The notes: generated by a model not told the origin, from the letters alone. Numbered from the stretch's first letter, positions 1 to 7,699 are shown. The stretch is DNA of 40,713 nucleotides from Erysipelothrix sp. (GCA_012512455.1 JAAZEF010000050.1:1-40713), one strand, 5' to 3'. Numbers and translations are program-made.

Positions 1-1
1 A

Positions 2-352
2 CCTATTATGTCATATAATATAGAAACAATTTTATCTGAAAAGTTTGAGACTATTATTTCGCGAGGTACTCTGAATACTAGAATGAGGGATTACTACGAT
101 GTCTATATTTTACTAACAATAAATGGGTCTATCAGTAATGACAAATTGAAGAATGCGATTGTCAAAACAGCCACCCATAGAGGGAGTGAAAAACTTCTTT
201 CAAAAGCTAATGATATTATTGAAGAAGTAAGTGATAATGAAACTATGAAATCACATTGGGAACAATATCAAATAAAATTTGATTATGCAAAATCTATATC
301 TTGGGATGGGGTTATTAAGAAATTATTATTGGTTTCGAAAATCAATCATTAA
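2..352 (+). CDS. AbiEii/AbiGii-type nucleotidyltransferase toxin, C-terminal part
   Basis: This is the 3' end of a gene whose beginning lies left of the window; the frame is open to the edge and ends in TAA at 350-352. The stretch around residues 3-35 (YNIETILSEKFETI, then RGTLNTRMRDYYDVYIL) is characteristic of the AbiEii/AbiGii toxin family, the nucleotidyltransferase half of type IV abortive-infection toxin-antitoxin systems. The catalytic N-terminal nucleotidyltransferase motif is not in view, so activity cannot be judged. The partner antitoxin (AbiEi-like) would be expected upstream and is not visible. The ATG at 8 is internal to the family alignment and is not taken as the start. Confidence 0.8.
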   Translation, partial: PIMSYNIETILSEKFETIISRGTLNTRMRDYYDVYILLTINGSISNDKLKNAIVKTATHRGSEKLLSKANDIIEEVSDNETMKSHWEQYQIKFDYAKSISWDGVIKKLLLVSKINH

Positions 353-403
353 ATTTGAGGATATGCTTGAAAGTGCGATGCTTTTAGCTATATTCTGGAT
401 TGA

Positions 404-802
404 TTAATCATTGGAATCATCATCGATATCATCCAATTGAATGTTAATCGCTTGAATAGAGACATGGAGTTCCAAGATAAGAAGCAATAAAGAAATTAAA
501 AGAAAAAGTAAGCTAAGAATGAAGATGATAAAAGAATAGTCTCTATTAAGTGGATACACAAACATCGCAATAATCGCTACAGCAAAAGAAAGAGCCCCAA
601 AGATTTGTAACAGACGAGTAATCTTTAATCTAAGTCTAAAGTTTTCCACCTGAGCAAAATCACCAGGATGTTTCGATTCCTTCGCTCGATCATAGAGTTC
701 CCTAACTAACTGGGATAATGTAAGAAAGCGATTGGTATAAGCTAACATTAATAATGAGGTAGCTGGAAACAATAAAGCTGGTGTCGAAAATGAATAGTCC
801 AC
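404..802 (-). CDS. DUF2721 family membrane protein
   Basis: A 132-residue protein of unknown function. The stretch TPALLFPATSLLMLAYTNRF followed by a charged helix and two hydrophobic segments (about residues 65-85 and 88-110) matches the DUF2721 layout: an N-terminal membrane segment, a cytoplasmic RLRLKITR-type helix, then a helical hairpin, with an acidic tail (LDDIDDDSND). The frame is open to an ATG at 862, but the GTG at 802 is preferred: it has an AGAAGGAG ribosome-binding site 10 nt upstream, and the longer form would add an Arg-run leader overlapping the divergent neighbour. It is transcribed away from the small acetyltransferase gene, probably from the overlapping promoter at 834-862. 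Confidence 0.75.
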   Translation of the reverse strand: MDYSFSTPALLFPATSLLMLAYTNRFLTLSQLVRELYDRAKESKHPGDFAQVENFRLRLKITRLLQIFGALSFAVAIIAMFVYPLNRDYSFIIFILSLLFLLISLLLLILELHVSIQAINIQLDDIDDDSND

Positions 803-833
803 TGTGCATCTTCTCCTTCTAATCAATAGACTA

Positions 834-862
834 ATGATACAATGTAAGCGAGGTGAAGACAA
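834..862 (-). promoter_or_regulatory. Promoter of the DUF2721 gene, overlapping a divergent promoter
   Basis: Read on the minus strand, TTGTCT (857-862) and TATCAT (834-839) are separated by 17 bp, followed 31 nt later by the GTG start at 802. On the plus strand the same DNA carries an extended -10 (TGATACAAT, 835-843) for the GNAT gene, so the two -10 elements overlap. Inferred from consensus only. Confidence 0.5.
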
Positions 863-1143
863 TGAAAATAATTGAAGAACAAAACAGATTTGTGATCTAT
901 AATGACCAAAAAGAAATGATCGCTGAGATTACATGGAAGGAAAAAGACAATGTACTACGTGTCAATCATACCTTCACAGATCCCAGTCTAAGAGGACAAG
1001 GTATCGCAGGGAAACTGGTCGACGCTGTAGTCGAAAAAGCAACACGCGACCAACAACTCATTATGCCAGTCTGTCCCTATGTCGTAGACAAGTTTAATGA
1101 TCATCGTGATAAATACGGGAGTGTAGACGCTCGTTCTAAGTAA
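862..1143 (+). CDS. Small GNAT-fold N-acetyltransferase (YjdJ/COG2388 type)
   Basis: A 93-residue protein of the short GNAT group. The core reads FTDPSLRGQGIAGKLVDAVV, the acetyl-CoA pyrophosphate-binding loop (R/Q-x-x-G-x-G/A) of GNAT enzymes, preceded by beta strands (EITWKEKDNVLRVNHTF) and followed by the PVCPYVVDKF segment typical of this family. Its acceptor substrate is unknown. ATG 862 is chosen over an in-frame GTG at 853 because AGGTG lies 6 nt before the ATG. Its probable extended -10 (835-843) puts the transcript start almost on the ribosome-binding site, so the leader would be very short. A terminator follows at once. Confidence 0.82.
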   Translation: MKIIEEQNRFVIYNDQKEMIAEITWKEKDNVLRVNHTFTDPSLRGQGIAGKLVDAVVEKATRDQQLIMPVCPYVVDKFNDHRDKYGSVDARSK

Positions 1144-1145
1144 CA

Positions 1146-1170
1146 AACCGGATAATATCCGGTTTTCTTT
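1146..1170 (+). terminator. Intrinsic terminator after the GNAT gene
   Basis: The stem AACCGGAT/ATCCGGTT is followed by TTTCTTT immediately after the stop codon. It isolates the GNAT gene from the regulator gene downstream. Confidence 0.8.
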
Positions 1171-1183
1171 ATGTAAAGTCTAT

Positions 1184-1212
1184 TTGACATTGAGAATGAG
1201 TTAAACTACAAT
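1184..1212 (+). promoter_or_regulatory. Promoter of the XRE regulator operon
   Basis: TTGACA (1184-1189) and TACAAT (1207-1212) with a 17-bp spacer, a near-consensus housekeeping promoter. The predicted start near 1219 lies next to the ribosome-binding site, giving a minimal leader. Confidence 0.75.
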
Positions 1213-1231
1213 ATAAATGAGGAGACACAAG

Positions 1232-1444
1232 ATGATTGAAAATAAAATAAGACATTATCGAGAGCTCAAAAAAATAAGTCAAGAGACCATATCCAAAAAA
1301 GTAGGTGTCTCACGACAAACCATCATCTCAATGGAAAAAGGTAGCTATAATCCATCGCTTTACTTAGCCATGAAGTTATCGAAAGTCCTTGAGGTAACTA
1401 TCGAAGAATTATTTCAACTGGAGGAAGACGATGAAACAAATTAG
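1232..1444 (+). CDS. XRE-family HTH transcriptional regulator (YozG-like)
   Basis: A 70-residue protein that is almost entirely one helix-turn-helix domain: IRHYRELKKISQETISKKVG, then VSRQTIISMEKGSYNPSLYL, then AMKLSKVLEVTIEELFQLEE. The recognition helix sits around residues 26-37. Such small Cro/CI-like proteins act as DNA-binding regulators, often of their own operon. ATG 1232 is used rather than the in-frame ATG at 1217 because the GAGGAG ribosome-binding site lies between them. The stop overlaps the start of the next gene by 14 nt, so the two proteins are made together. Confidence 0.88.
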   Translation: MIENKIRHYRELKKISQETISKKVGVSRQTIISMEKGSYNPSLYLAMKLSKVLEVTIEELFQLEEDDETN

Positions 1445-1859
1445 AAAAGATGTCCTACTACGCTTATTATTCACCTGGACTTTTGTATTAACAGGAGTAA
1501 GCTATATCAACTTAAGAATAAACACTACGGATATAAATCTAATTATTCTCATCTGTTTTGGATTAGTTGGCTTAGGTTTAATAGGATACTATATGGTTAA
1601 TAAAAATAAGGATGTTTCAGGTAGCGATCCCTTTCTTGTTTTTGACGAAGATGAAAGAGCTCTATTATTAGATAATAAAGCACGACAAGAAGCCAACGGA
1701 TTAGGTGTGATTTGTTATGTGGTCGCGTTATTTGGGATTTCTTTTTTAGGTATCTTTCAAATGGAAGTAAAAACAATCATGATAACTATCGGTCTCATTG
1801 AAACTATTAAGGAATTACGATATGCATTCTATCTTAATAATCACTACGATAAGATATAA
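1431..1859 (+). CDS. Small membrane protein paired with the XRE regulator (DUF2178/DUF3796-like)
   Basis: A 142-residue integral membrane protein with about four hydrophobic segments (residues 10-28, 36-54, 90-108, 112-124). Between the second and third is the cytoplasmic motif DEDERALLLDNKARQEA, resembling the DERxxxIxxKA signature of small membrane proteins commonly encoded directly after XRE regulators. A GGAGG site lies 7-8 nt upstream of the ATG inside the regulator gene. Its function is unknown. The conserved pairing suggests the membrane protein modulates or is controlled by the regulator, which is inference. Confidence 0.65.
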   Translation: MKQIRKDVLLRLLFTWTFVLTGVSYINLRINTTDINLIILICFGLVGLGLIGYYMVNKNKDVSGSDPFLVFDEDERALLLDNKARQEANGLGVICYVVALFGISFLGIFQMEVKTIMITIGLIETIKELRYAFYLNNHYDKI

Positions 1860-1879
1860 TGTTTGTGAGGTGATAATTT

Positions 1880-2311
1880 ATGAAAGTTAAAGTTAAAAAA
1901 ATAAAAGAGAAAGCCATCTTGCCAACTAAAGGAAGTGAATTCTCAGCAGGCTCTGATCTATATGCTTGTCTAGATGAAACAATTCATATTAAAAGCAATG
2001 AAACAAAAATGATACCCACAGGCTTATCAATAGAATTACCTGTCGGAACAGTTGGTTTGATTTATGCCCGTTCTGGATTAGCCACCAAAAGAGATTTAGC
2101 TCCCGCCAATAAAGTGGGGGTTATAGACAGTGATTATCGAGGAGAAGTTATGATAGCTCTTCATAATCATGGTAAAGAAGAACAAAGTGTACATGACGGT
2201 GAGCGTATCGCGCAAATGGTAGTGAGTGCTTATTATGATGTAACATATGAAGAAAGTGATAAATTAGAGCCATCCCAAAGAGGAAAAGGTGGCTTTGGAA
2301 GCACTGGTTAA
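1880..2311 (+). CDS. dut: dUTP diphosphatase (dUTPase)
   Basis: Hydrolyses dUTP to dUMP and pyrophosphate, keeping uracil out of DNA and supplying dUMP for thymidylate synthesis; a cytosolic homotrimer. All five trimeric dUTPase motifs are visible in the 143 residues: AGSDLYA (23-29), ARSGLA (63-68), GVIDSDYRGEV (80-90, with the catalytic Asp), GERIAQMVV (107-115) and the C-terminal RGKGGFGSTG (134-143), which closes over the substrate. The length is normal. The gene follows the membrane protein after 20 nt and is probably co-transcribed with it. A terminator then separates it from the ribosomal superoperon. Confidence 0.96.
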   Translation: MKVKVKKIKEKAILPTKGSEFSAGSDLYACLDETIHIKSNETKMIPTGLSIELPVGTVGLIYARSGLATKRDLAPANKVGVIDSDYRGEVMIALHNHGKEEQSVHDGERIAQMVVSAYYDVTYEESDKLEPSQRGKGGFGSTG

Positions 2312-2334
2312 GCAGGTTTTAGGACCTGTTTTTG
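2311..2334 (+). terminator. Intrinsic terminator after dut
   Basis: The stem AGCAGGT/ACCTGTT (one G-T pair) with a 6-nt loop is followed by TTTTT. The stem is short, so termination may be partial. Confidence 0.6.
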
Positions 2335-2361
2335 CTTTTTGTAAGAAAAGTTTAATATTCC

Positions 2362-2390
2362 TTGCAATGAGTAGATAAATAAGATAGAAT
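2362..2390 (+). promoter_or_regulatory. Promoter of the S10-spc-alpha superoperon
   Basis: TTGCAA (2362-2367) and TAGAAT (2385-2390) with exactly 17 bp between them, about 130 nt upstream of rpsJ. The predicted start is near 2397. It is the only strong candidate upstream of the operon. Confidence 0.7.
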
Positions 2391-2396
2391 AATTAA

Positions 2397-2505
2397 GCGC
2401 CGCATTGAAGTGCGAGGTTGCCGGCACACTGAGAGACGTTGGCATGGTCAGTGAGAAGTTCGGGGAATTTGCATGGAGCGGGTCTATTGGAAATAGACAA
2501 ATAAG
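2397..2505 (+). ncRNA. Structured S10-operon leader RNA
   Basis: The roughly 120-nt untranslated leader of rpsJ contains nested pairing. GTGC (2410-2413) can pair with GGCAC (2423-2427), and CACTGA (2427-2432) pairs perfectly with TCAGTG (2448-2453) around a GACGTTGGCATGG loop. The GCGAGGTTGCCGGCACAC stretch resembles the leaders found upstream of rpsJ in other low-GC Gram-positives. A role in feedback by a ribosomal protein is likely by analogy with other S10 leaders; the ligand cannot be read from the sequence. Confidence 0.6.
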
Positions 2506-2518
2506 AAGGAGGATTTCC

Positions 2519-2830
2519 ATGGCAAGAAATAGTATTCGCATACGACTTAAAGCGTATGAAAGTAGAACTATCGACAGTGCAGCACAAAAGATTGTTGAAA
2601 CAGCAAACAATCATGGTGTGCAAAAAGTAGTTGGACCAGTTCCACTACCTACCCAAAAAGAAATTATTACCGTTTTACGTGCGGTCCATAAATATAAGGA
2701 CTCACGTGAACAATTCGAAATCAGAACCCACAAGCGTTTAATTGAAATTATTGGGCCAACACCTGAAACAATTGACGCTATGAGTCGCTTAGATTTACCA
2801 AGCGGCGTCGACATTGAAATCAAACTTTAG
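2519..2830 (+). CDS. rpsJ: 30S ribosomal protein S10
   Basis: First gene of the superoperon; 103 residues, the normal length. S10 sits in the head of the small subunit and also pairs with NusB in transcription antitermination. Diagnostic stretches are [20 protein letters not shown] and [20 protein letters not shown], the latter being the loop that reaches into the 30S head. The ATG at 2519 follows a strong AAGGAGG site by 7 nt; the frame is open further upstream, but that part is the leader RNA. Confidence 0.97.
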   Translation: MARNSIRIRLKAYESRTIDSAAQKIVETANNHGVQKVVGPVPLPTQKEIITVLRAVHKYKDSREQFEIRTHKRLIEIIGPTPETIDAMSRLDLPSGVDIEIKL

Positions 2831-2839
2831 GAGGATCAC

Positions 2840-3523
2840 ATGAAAGGTTTAATCGGAAGAAAACTAGGAATGACTCAAGTCTTCTTAACAGATGGCACCT
2901 TAGTCCCTGTGACAGTTGTGGAAGTACTTCCTAACGTTGTGCTTCAAAAGAAAACAGTTGAAACTGATGGTTATGAAGCAACTCAATTGGGCTATGAAGA
3001 TGTCAAAGCAAACAAAGTTAAAAAAGCTGAAAGCGGACACGCAAGTAAAGCAAACGCTACACCTAAGCGCTACCTTAAAGAATTTAGAGGTAATGGCTTC
3101 GAAGCTTACGAACTAGGACAAGAAGTCGCTGCTGATTTATTCGTCGCAGGAGACATTGTTGATGTCTCAGGACGTAGTCGCGGTAAAGGTTATATGGGAG
3201 CAGTCTATCGTAACAACCAAGCAATTGGTCCAAAATCACACGGTTCACGCTCACATCGCGTCCCAGGTTCCTTCGCGAACATGGGGGTAAACGTCTCAAG
3301 TATCAAACCTGGACTCACAAAAGCGGGTCAAGAAGGATACAAAATGAGAACAAACCAAGCATTAGAAGTAATTAAAGTAGATACAGAAAACAACTATCTC
3401 TTAATTAAAGGAAACGTTCCAGGACCTCGTAAAGGAATCGTCACCATTAAAGAGACAGTCAAAAGAATTAAGTCTGTCGAAGCTAAGGAGCTTGTCGACT
3501 TAACTGCAGATAAGGAGGATTAA
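2840..3523 (+). CDS. rplC: 50S ribosomal protein L3
   Basis: Early-assembly protein that reaches toward the peptidyl transferase centre. The 227 residues include the N-terminal GLIGRKLGMTQVF signature and the central loop KGYMGAVYRNNQAIGPKSHG then SRSHRVPGSFANMG, whose Gln and His region approaches 23S rRNA at the active site. The protein is about 15-20 residues longer than typical L3 because of an acidic tail (VEAKELVDLTADKED). It starts 9 nt after rpsJ with an AGGAGG site. Confidence 0.97.
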   Translation: MKGLIGRKLGMTQVFLTDGTLVPVTVVEVLPNVVLQKKTVETDGYEATQLGYEDVKANKVKKAESGHASKANATPKRYLKEFRGNGFEAYELGQEVAADLFVAGDIVDVSGRSRGKGYMGAVYRNNQAIGPKSHGSRSHRVPGSFANMGVNVSSIKPGLTKAGQEGYKMRTNQALEVIKVDTENNYLLIKGNVPGPRKGIVTIKETVKRIKSVEAKELVDLTADKED

Positions 3524-3527
3524 TCAA

Positions 3528-4160
3528 ATGCCTACATTACAAGTACAAAATCTTGAAGGTAAAGAACTTCGTGAAATTACACTTGCTGACACTGTGTTTG
3601 GTATTACTCCTAACACTCAAGCAATGTTCGATGCGGTCATGGTACAACGTGCCGCTCTACACCAAGGAACTCATAAGGTCAAAAACCGTTCGGAAGTTCG
3701 TGGTGGTGGACGCAAACCATGGCGTCAAAAAGGAACAGGACGTGCTCGTCAAGGTTCCATACGTTCTCCACAATGGAGAGGTGGTGGAGTTGTCTTTGGA
3801 CCAACACCACGTTCATATGACATTAAATTAAACCGTAAGGTTCGTCGTTTAGCACTCAGAAGTGCACTATCTCAAAAGGTAGTAGATGGTGAATTGAAAG
3901 TTGTAGAAAATTTAGTGTTAGAAGAAATTAAAACTAAAGGATTTATTCAAGCACTAGAAGCTCTAAACATCGCAGACAAGAAAGTAATCTTTGTTGTTGA
4001 TGCTAATGAGGACTTCGACAATGCATATCTATCCATGAGAAATCTAAGAAACGTTATGTTACTCAGTGTTGAAACACTTAATGTGTATGACATTATGAAC
4101 GCAGACGTATTAGTGCTCACAGAACAAGCAGCTAAGCACGCTGAGGGGGTCTGGGAATAA
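3528..4160 (+). CDS. rplD: 50S ribosomal protein L4
   Basis: 210 residues. L4 lines the nascent-peptide exit tunnel through its extended loop, seen here as GGGRKPWRQKGTGRARQGSI followed by RSPQWRGGGVVFGP. In enterobacteria L4 is the repressor of its own S10 operon; whether that holds here is unknown. Four bases separate it from rplC, and its TAA shares one base with the rplW ATG, so L4 and L23 are translationally coupled. Confidence 0.97.
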   Translation: MPTLQVQNLEGKELREITLADTVFGITPNTQAMFDAVMVQRAALHQGTHKVKNRSEVRGGGRKPWRQKGTGRARQGSIRSPQWRGGGVVFGPTPRSYDIKLNRKVRRLALRSALSQKVVDGELKVVENLVLEEIKTKGFIQALEALNIADKKVIFVVDANEDFDNAYLSMRNLRNVMLLSVETLNVYDIMNADVLVLTEQAAKHAEGVWE

Positions 4161-4444
4161 TGGCATACAATCCACGTGATATTATCTTGTATCCAATATA
4201 TACAGAAAAATCCGTCAACATTAGTGAAGACGGCAACCGTGTCACCTTCGCGGTCGCGAAAGGTGCCAACAAAACACAAGTAAAACAAGCTATTGAGTCA
4301 ATCTTTTCTGTAAAAGTAGAAAAAGTAAACATTCTCAATGTGCATCCTAAAAAGAAGCGTTTTGGACAATATATCGGCAAGAAGTCAGGATATCGTAAAG
4401 CGATCATCAAACTGGCTGAAGGCGACAAAATCGAATTTCTTTAA
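4160..4444 (+). CDS. rplW: 50S ribosomal protein L23
   Basis: 94 residues, usual length. L23 surrounds the tunnel exit and docks trigger factor and SRP. Seen are the N-terminal DIILYPIYTEKSVN, the helix ANKTQVKQAIESIFSVKVEKVN, and the basic KKKRFGQYIGKKSGYRKAIIKL loop that contacts 23S rRNA domain III. The start overlaps the rplD stop by one base. Unlike other junctions in the operon it is followed by a 67-nt gap with a hairpin. Confidence 0.96.
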   Translation: MAYNPRDIILYPIYTEKSVNISEDGNRVTFAVAKGANKTQVKQAIESIFSVKVEKVNILNVHPKKKRFGQYIGKKSGYRKAIIKLAEGDKIEFL

Positions 4445-4459
4445 TATTTAATAACAATT

Positions 4460-4486
4460 ATCGGTAGAAGTACGCTATTACCGGAT
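4460..4486 (+). repeat. Hairpin in the rplW-rplB gap
   Basis: ATCGGTA (4460-4466) pairs with TACCG-G-AT (4479-4486) with one bulged G and a 12-nt loop. There is no T run, so it is not an intrinsic terminator. It could be an mRNA processing or stability element. Confidence 0.4.
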
Positions 4487-4511
4487 AAATGCGTAAGGAG
4501 GAAGACATTCC

Positions 4512-5345
4512 ATGGCGATTAAAGCATATAAACCGACCACGCCAGGTCGCAGAGGAATGACAGGTTTAGATTATTCAGGACTATCTAAAGTAGCCCCAGA
4601 AAAATCACTGTTAGAACCCATTAAATCAAAAGGCGGCCGTAACAACTTAGGTCGCATCACAACTCGTCACCAAGGCGGCGGACACAAACGTCGTTACCGT
4701 GTGATCGATTTCAAAAGAAATAAAGATCAAGTACCAGCAAAAGTTGCGACAATCGAATACGATCCAAACCGCTCAGCAAACATTGCATTACTACACTATG
4801 TGGACGGAGAAAAACGTTATATCTTAGCACCTAAAGGTATTAAGGTAGGCGCAGAAGTTATCTCAGGACCAGAAGTAGACATTAAAGTAGGAAACGCATT
4901 AGAGCTTCGCAACATTCCAGAAGGTACTACTGTTCATAACATTGAATTAAAACCAGGAAAAGGCGGACAACTAGTACGTTCCGCTGGAGCAAGTGCTCAA
5001 ATCCTAGGTATCGAAGAACGCTATGTCACTGTCAGATTAACATCTGGTGAAGTACGTAAAATCTTAGGTACATGCCGTGCAACAATCGGTGAAGTTGGAA
5101 ATGAAGACCACTCACTAGTTACAATCGGTAAAGCTGGACGTTCACGTTGGTTAGGGATTCGTCCTACCGTCCGTGGTTCCGCAATGAACCCTGTCGATCA
5201 CCCTCATGGTGGTGGTGAAGGACGTACACCAATTGGTCGTGTCGCACCAGTTACACCTTGGGGTAAAAAAACTCTTGGTGTTAAGACTCGTAAAGCTAAG
5301 AACCAATCCAATCAGTACATTGTACGCCGTCGTAATGCGAAATAA
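4512..5345 (+). CDS. rplB: 50S ribosomal protein L2
   Basis: 277 residues, the usual size. L2 is a primary 23S rRNA binder needed for subunit association and peptidyl transfer. Visible are the N-terminal [12 protein letters not shown], the basic [20 protein letters not shown] segment, and the very conserved [19 protein letters not shown] that carries the functionally important His near the catalytic centre. An AAGGAGGAAG ribosome-binding site precedes the ATG after a 67-nt gap. Confidence 0.98.
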   Translation: MAIKAYKPTTPGRRGMTGLDYSGLSKVAPEKSLLEPIKSKGGRNNLGRITTRHQGGGHKRRYRVIDFKRNKDQVPAKVATIEYDPNRSANIALLHYVDGEKRYILAPKGIKVGAEVISGPEVDIKVGNALELRNIPEGTTVHNIELKPGKGGQLVRSAGASAQILGIEERYVTVRLTSGEVRKILGTCRATIGEVGNEDHSLVTIGKAGRSRWLGIRPTVRGSAMNPVDHPHGGGEGRTPIGRVAPVTPWGKKTLGVKTRKAKNQSNQYIVRRRNAK

Positions 5346-5362
5346 GCGAAAGGAGATTAGAA

Positions 5363-5644
5363 ATGGCTAGAAGTTTGAAAAAAGGACCCTTCGTCGACCA
5401 ACATTTGATGAAGAAGGTTGAAGCATTAAATGAAAACAATAAAAAAGAAGTGATCAAAACCTGGTCACGTCGTTCTACTATTTTCCCTCAGTTTATTGAA
5501 CATACGTTCGCTGTGTACAATGGTAAAGAACACGTTCCAGTATATGTGACTGAAGATATGGTTGGACACAAATTAGGTGAATTTGTACCAACACGTCGTT
5601 ACACAGGTCATACCGCAGAAGATAAGAAAGCAGGTCGTAAGTAA
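5363..5644 (+). CDS. rpsS: 30S ribosomal protein S19
   Basis: 93 residues. S19 forms a complex with S13 in the 30S head and touches the A-site tRNA region. Conserved stretches are [40 protein letters not shown] and [27 protein letters not shown] lies upstream, and its stop overlaps the rplV ATG by one base. Confidence 0.97.
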   Translation: MARSLKKGPFVDQHLMKKVEALNENNKKEVIKTWSRRSTIFPQFIEHTFAVYNGKEHVPVYVTEDMVGHKLGEFVPTRRYTGHTAEDKKAGRK

Positions 5645-5988
5645 TGGAAACTCAAAGCGCAAAAGCAGTAGCTAAAACGATCAGAGTCTCTGCCGTTAAA
5701 GCCCGCTTAGTCTTAGATGAAATTCGCGGAAAAGACGTCGATGAAGCACGTGCTTTCTTACGTCATACACCTAATGCCGCAGCAACCATTATTGGTAAAG
5801 TGCTAAAATCAGCTGCTTCCAATGCTGTCAATAACCACGATCTAAACGAAGACACTCTTTATATTAAAGAATGTTATGCGGACGAAGGTATCACTCTTAA
5901 GAGATATCGTCCAAGAGCAAAAGGATCCGCATCTCAAATTCTAAAGAGAACAAGTCATATCACAGTCGTCGTGGCTGAAAGAGAGTAA
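5644..5988 (+). CDS. rplV: 50S ribosomal protein L22
   Basis: 114 residues. L22 spans the large subunit, and its beta-hairpin lines the exit tunnel at the constriction where macrolides act; the hairpin is seen as [20 protein letters not shown]. The N-terminal [20 protein letters not shown] is the rRNA-binding helix. Translation is coupled to rpsS (TAATG overlap) and no separate strong ribosome-binding site is needed. Confidence 0.97.
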   Translation: METQSAKAVAKTIRVSAVKARLVLDEIRGKDVDEARAFLRHTPNAAATIIGKVLKSAASNAVNNHDLNEDTLYIKECYADEGITLKRYRPRAKGSASQILKRTSHITVVVAERE

Positions 5989-5999
5989 AGGAGGTAAGT

Positions 6000-6785
6000 A
6001 TGGGACAAAAAGTTAATCCAATAGGAATGCGTATCGGAGTCATTCGTGATTGGGAATCACGTTGGTATGCCGAAAAAGATTACGCAAAATATCTTAAAGA
6101 AGACATTGATATTCGTGAATATTTATTTAAAGAATTGAAACCTGCTTACGTATCAAGAATCGAAATTGAACGTTCAAAGAACCGTGTCGAAATTATTATC
6201 CGTGCAGCCCGTCCAGGTGTTGTCATTGGAACTAACGGCGAGAACATCAATAAAATTAAAGCAGGAGTCGAAAAGATTTCTGAAGGTAATCAAATTCATA
6301 TTAAGGTCTTAGAAATTGCGAACCCAGATCTTGATGCGCACTTAGTCGCTCGTTCAATCGCAGAACAATTAGAGAACCGTGCATCTTTCAGAAGTACACA
6401 AAAGAAAACAATTCAAAAAACAATGCGTTCAGGAGCCAAAGGAATCAAAACCTTAGTCTCAGGACGTTTAGGTGGAGCTGAAATTGCTCGTTCAGAAGGA
6501 TACTCAGAAGGAATCGTGCCATTGCATACATTACGTTCTGATATCGACTATGCTCATTATGAAGCAGTCACAACTTATGGACAATTAGGGGTTAAAGTTT
6601 GGATTTGTCGTGGTGAAGTATTACCAGGTCAAATGGTCCAAGAACCAGAAGCTCCTAAAAACAACTTCAGAGGACAAGGTCGCCGTCGTCGTCGCCCTAA
6701 CCAAGGTGATAACCAAGGTGGACGTAACAGACAACAAAGTCAAGCTCCCGCAAAGACTGAAGCCTCAAAACAAGGGGGTAATTAA
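6000..6785 (+). CDS. rpsC: 30S ribosomal protein S3 with long basic C-terminal tail
   Basis: S3 guards the mRNA entry channel and has helicase-like activity on incoming mRNA. The KH domain is clear ([20 protein letters not shown], the GxxG loop in a type II KH fold), as is the C-terminal domain with [20 protein letters not shown]. At 261 residues it is about 40 longer than the Bacillus-type protein. The extra part (about 218-261) is rich in Arg, Gln, Asn and Gly, including [27 protein letters not shown] site precedes the ATG. Confidence 0.97.
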   Translation: MGQKVNPIGMRIGVIRDWESRWYAEKDYAKYLKEDIDIREYLFKELKPAYVSRIEIERSKNRVEIIIRAARPGVVIGTNGENINKIKAGVEKISEGNQIHIKVLEIANPDLDAHLVARSIAEQLENRASFRSTQKKTIQKTMRSGAKGIKTLVSGRLGGAEIARSEGYSEGIVPLHTLRSDIDYAHYEAVTTYGQLGVKVWICRGEVLPGQMVQEPEAPKNNFRGQGRRRRRPNQGDNQGGRNRQQSQAPAKTEASKQGGN

Positions 6786-6787
6786 TC

Positions 6788-7207
6788 ATGTTAATGCCAA
6801 AACGTACTAAATATAGAAGACCTCACCGTCTGTCCTATGAAGGACGCGCAAAAGGTGGACGTAAAGTTGCCTTTGGTGAATATGGTTTAGTAGCAGTCAC
6901 TGGTTCATATGTAAGTAACCGTCAAATTGAAGCGGCTCGTGTAGCGATGACTCGTTATATGAAACGTGGAGGAAAAGTTTGGATTAAGATTTTCCCTCAC
7001 TTGGCAATTACTAAAAAACCACTAGAAGTTCGTATGGGATCCGGTAAAGGGGCTCCAGAAGGATGGGTAGCGGTCGTTAAACCAGGACGTGTAATGTTCG
7101 AAATCGCAGGGGTACCTGAATCTGTTGCTAAAGAAGCATTTAGATTAGCAGCACATAAGTTACCTGTAAAAACTCGTTTTGTTAAAAAAGGCGAAGAGGA
7201 GGAGTAA
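6788..7207 (+). CDS. rplP: 50S ribosomal protein L16
   Basis: 139 residues. L16 helps position A-site tRNA. Conserved stretches: [20 protein letters not shown], then [20 protein letters not shown], then [20 protein letters not shown]. It starts 2 nt after the rpsC stop; a second ATG (6794) is closer to the typical family N-terminus (MPKRTKYR), so the true start may be either. Confidence 0.96.
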   Translation: MLMPKRTKYRRPHRLSYEGRAKGGRKVAFGEYGLVAVTGSYVSNRQIEAARVAMTRYMKRGGKVWIKIFPHLAITKKPLEVRMGSGKGAPEGWVAVVKPGRVMFEIAGVPESVAKEAFRLAAHKLPVKTRFVKKGEEEE

Positions 7208-7209
7208 GA

Positions 7210-7410
7210 ATGTCAATCAAAGAAATTCGTGAGAAGACTAATGTAGATCTTGAAAAAGAGATTGATGCTCTTAAAGCTGAACTCTTTGACTTAAGAATGC
7301 AAAAGGCTACAGGTCAATTAGAAAACCCACAAGCAATTCGTACCGTACGCAAAACTATTGCACGTATTAAAACGGTCATCACTGAGCGCGAGCTTAGTGA
7401 TCAACAATAG
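7210..7410 (+). CDS. rpmC: 50S ribosomal protein L29
   Basis: 66 residues, two long helices. L29 lies beside L23 at the tunnel exit. The motif [20 protein letters not shown] followed by [13 protein letters not shown] is diagnostic. It sits 2 nt after rplP, whose last codons (gaagaggaggag) double as its ribosome-binding site, so an acidic L16 tail and a Shine-Dalgarno sequence share the same bases. Confidence 0.96.
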   Translation: MSIKEIREKTNVDLEKEIDALKAELFDLRMQKATGQLENPQAIRTVRKTIARIKTVITERELSDQQ

Positions 7411-7424
7411 GAGGTCACTAAGAA

Positions 7425-7688
7425 ATGGAAAATAGAACACCGCGTCGTACATACCGTGGTATCGTGGTTTCCGATGTAAACGACAAAACTATCACAGTTG
7501 AAGTCACTACATCTAAACAGCATCCACTGTACAAAAAGCGCGTTAAACATTCAAAGAAATTTGCTGCACATGATGAAAACAACGAAGCCAAAATCAACGA
7601 CGTCGTTGAAATTATGGAAACTCGTCCATTATCCGCTAGCAAAAGGTTTCGCTTAACCCGTATTATTGAAAAAGCAATTCAAATTTAG
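7425..7688 (+). CDS. rpsQ: 30S ribosomal protein S17
   Basis: 87 residues, OB-fold primary 16S rRNA binder. Seen are [19 protein letters not shown], the [19 protein letters not shown] loop, and the C-terminal [20 protein letters not shown]. An AATAGGAGG site overlaps the end of rpmC. Confidence 0.97.
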   Translation: MENRTPRRTYRGIVVSDVNDKTITVEVTTSKQHPLYKKRVKHSKKFAAHDENNEAKINDVVEIMETRPLSASKRFRLTRIIEKAIQI

Positions 7689-7699
7689 GAGGTGTTATT

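Noticed and set aside
361-403. Terminator between the AbiEii gene and the DUF2721 gene
   Set aside because: No stem followed by a T run on either strand could be found in this gap.
2308-2610. 100-codon minus-strand frame opposite the S10 promoter and leader
   Set aside because: It runs through the promoter, leader RNA and the start of rpsJ with no ribosome-binding site and no recognisable protein; a shadow frame.
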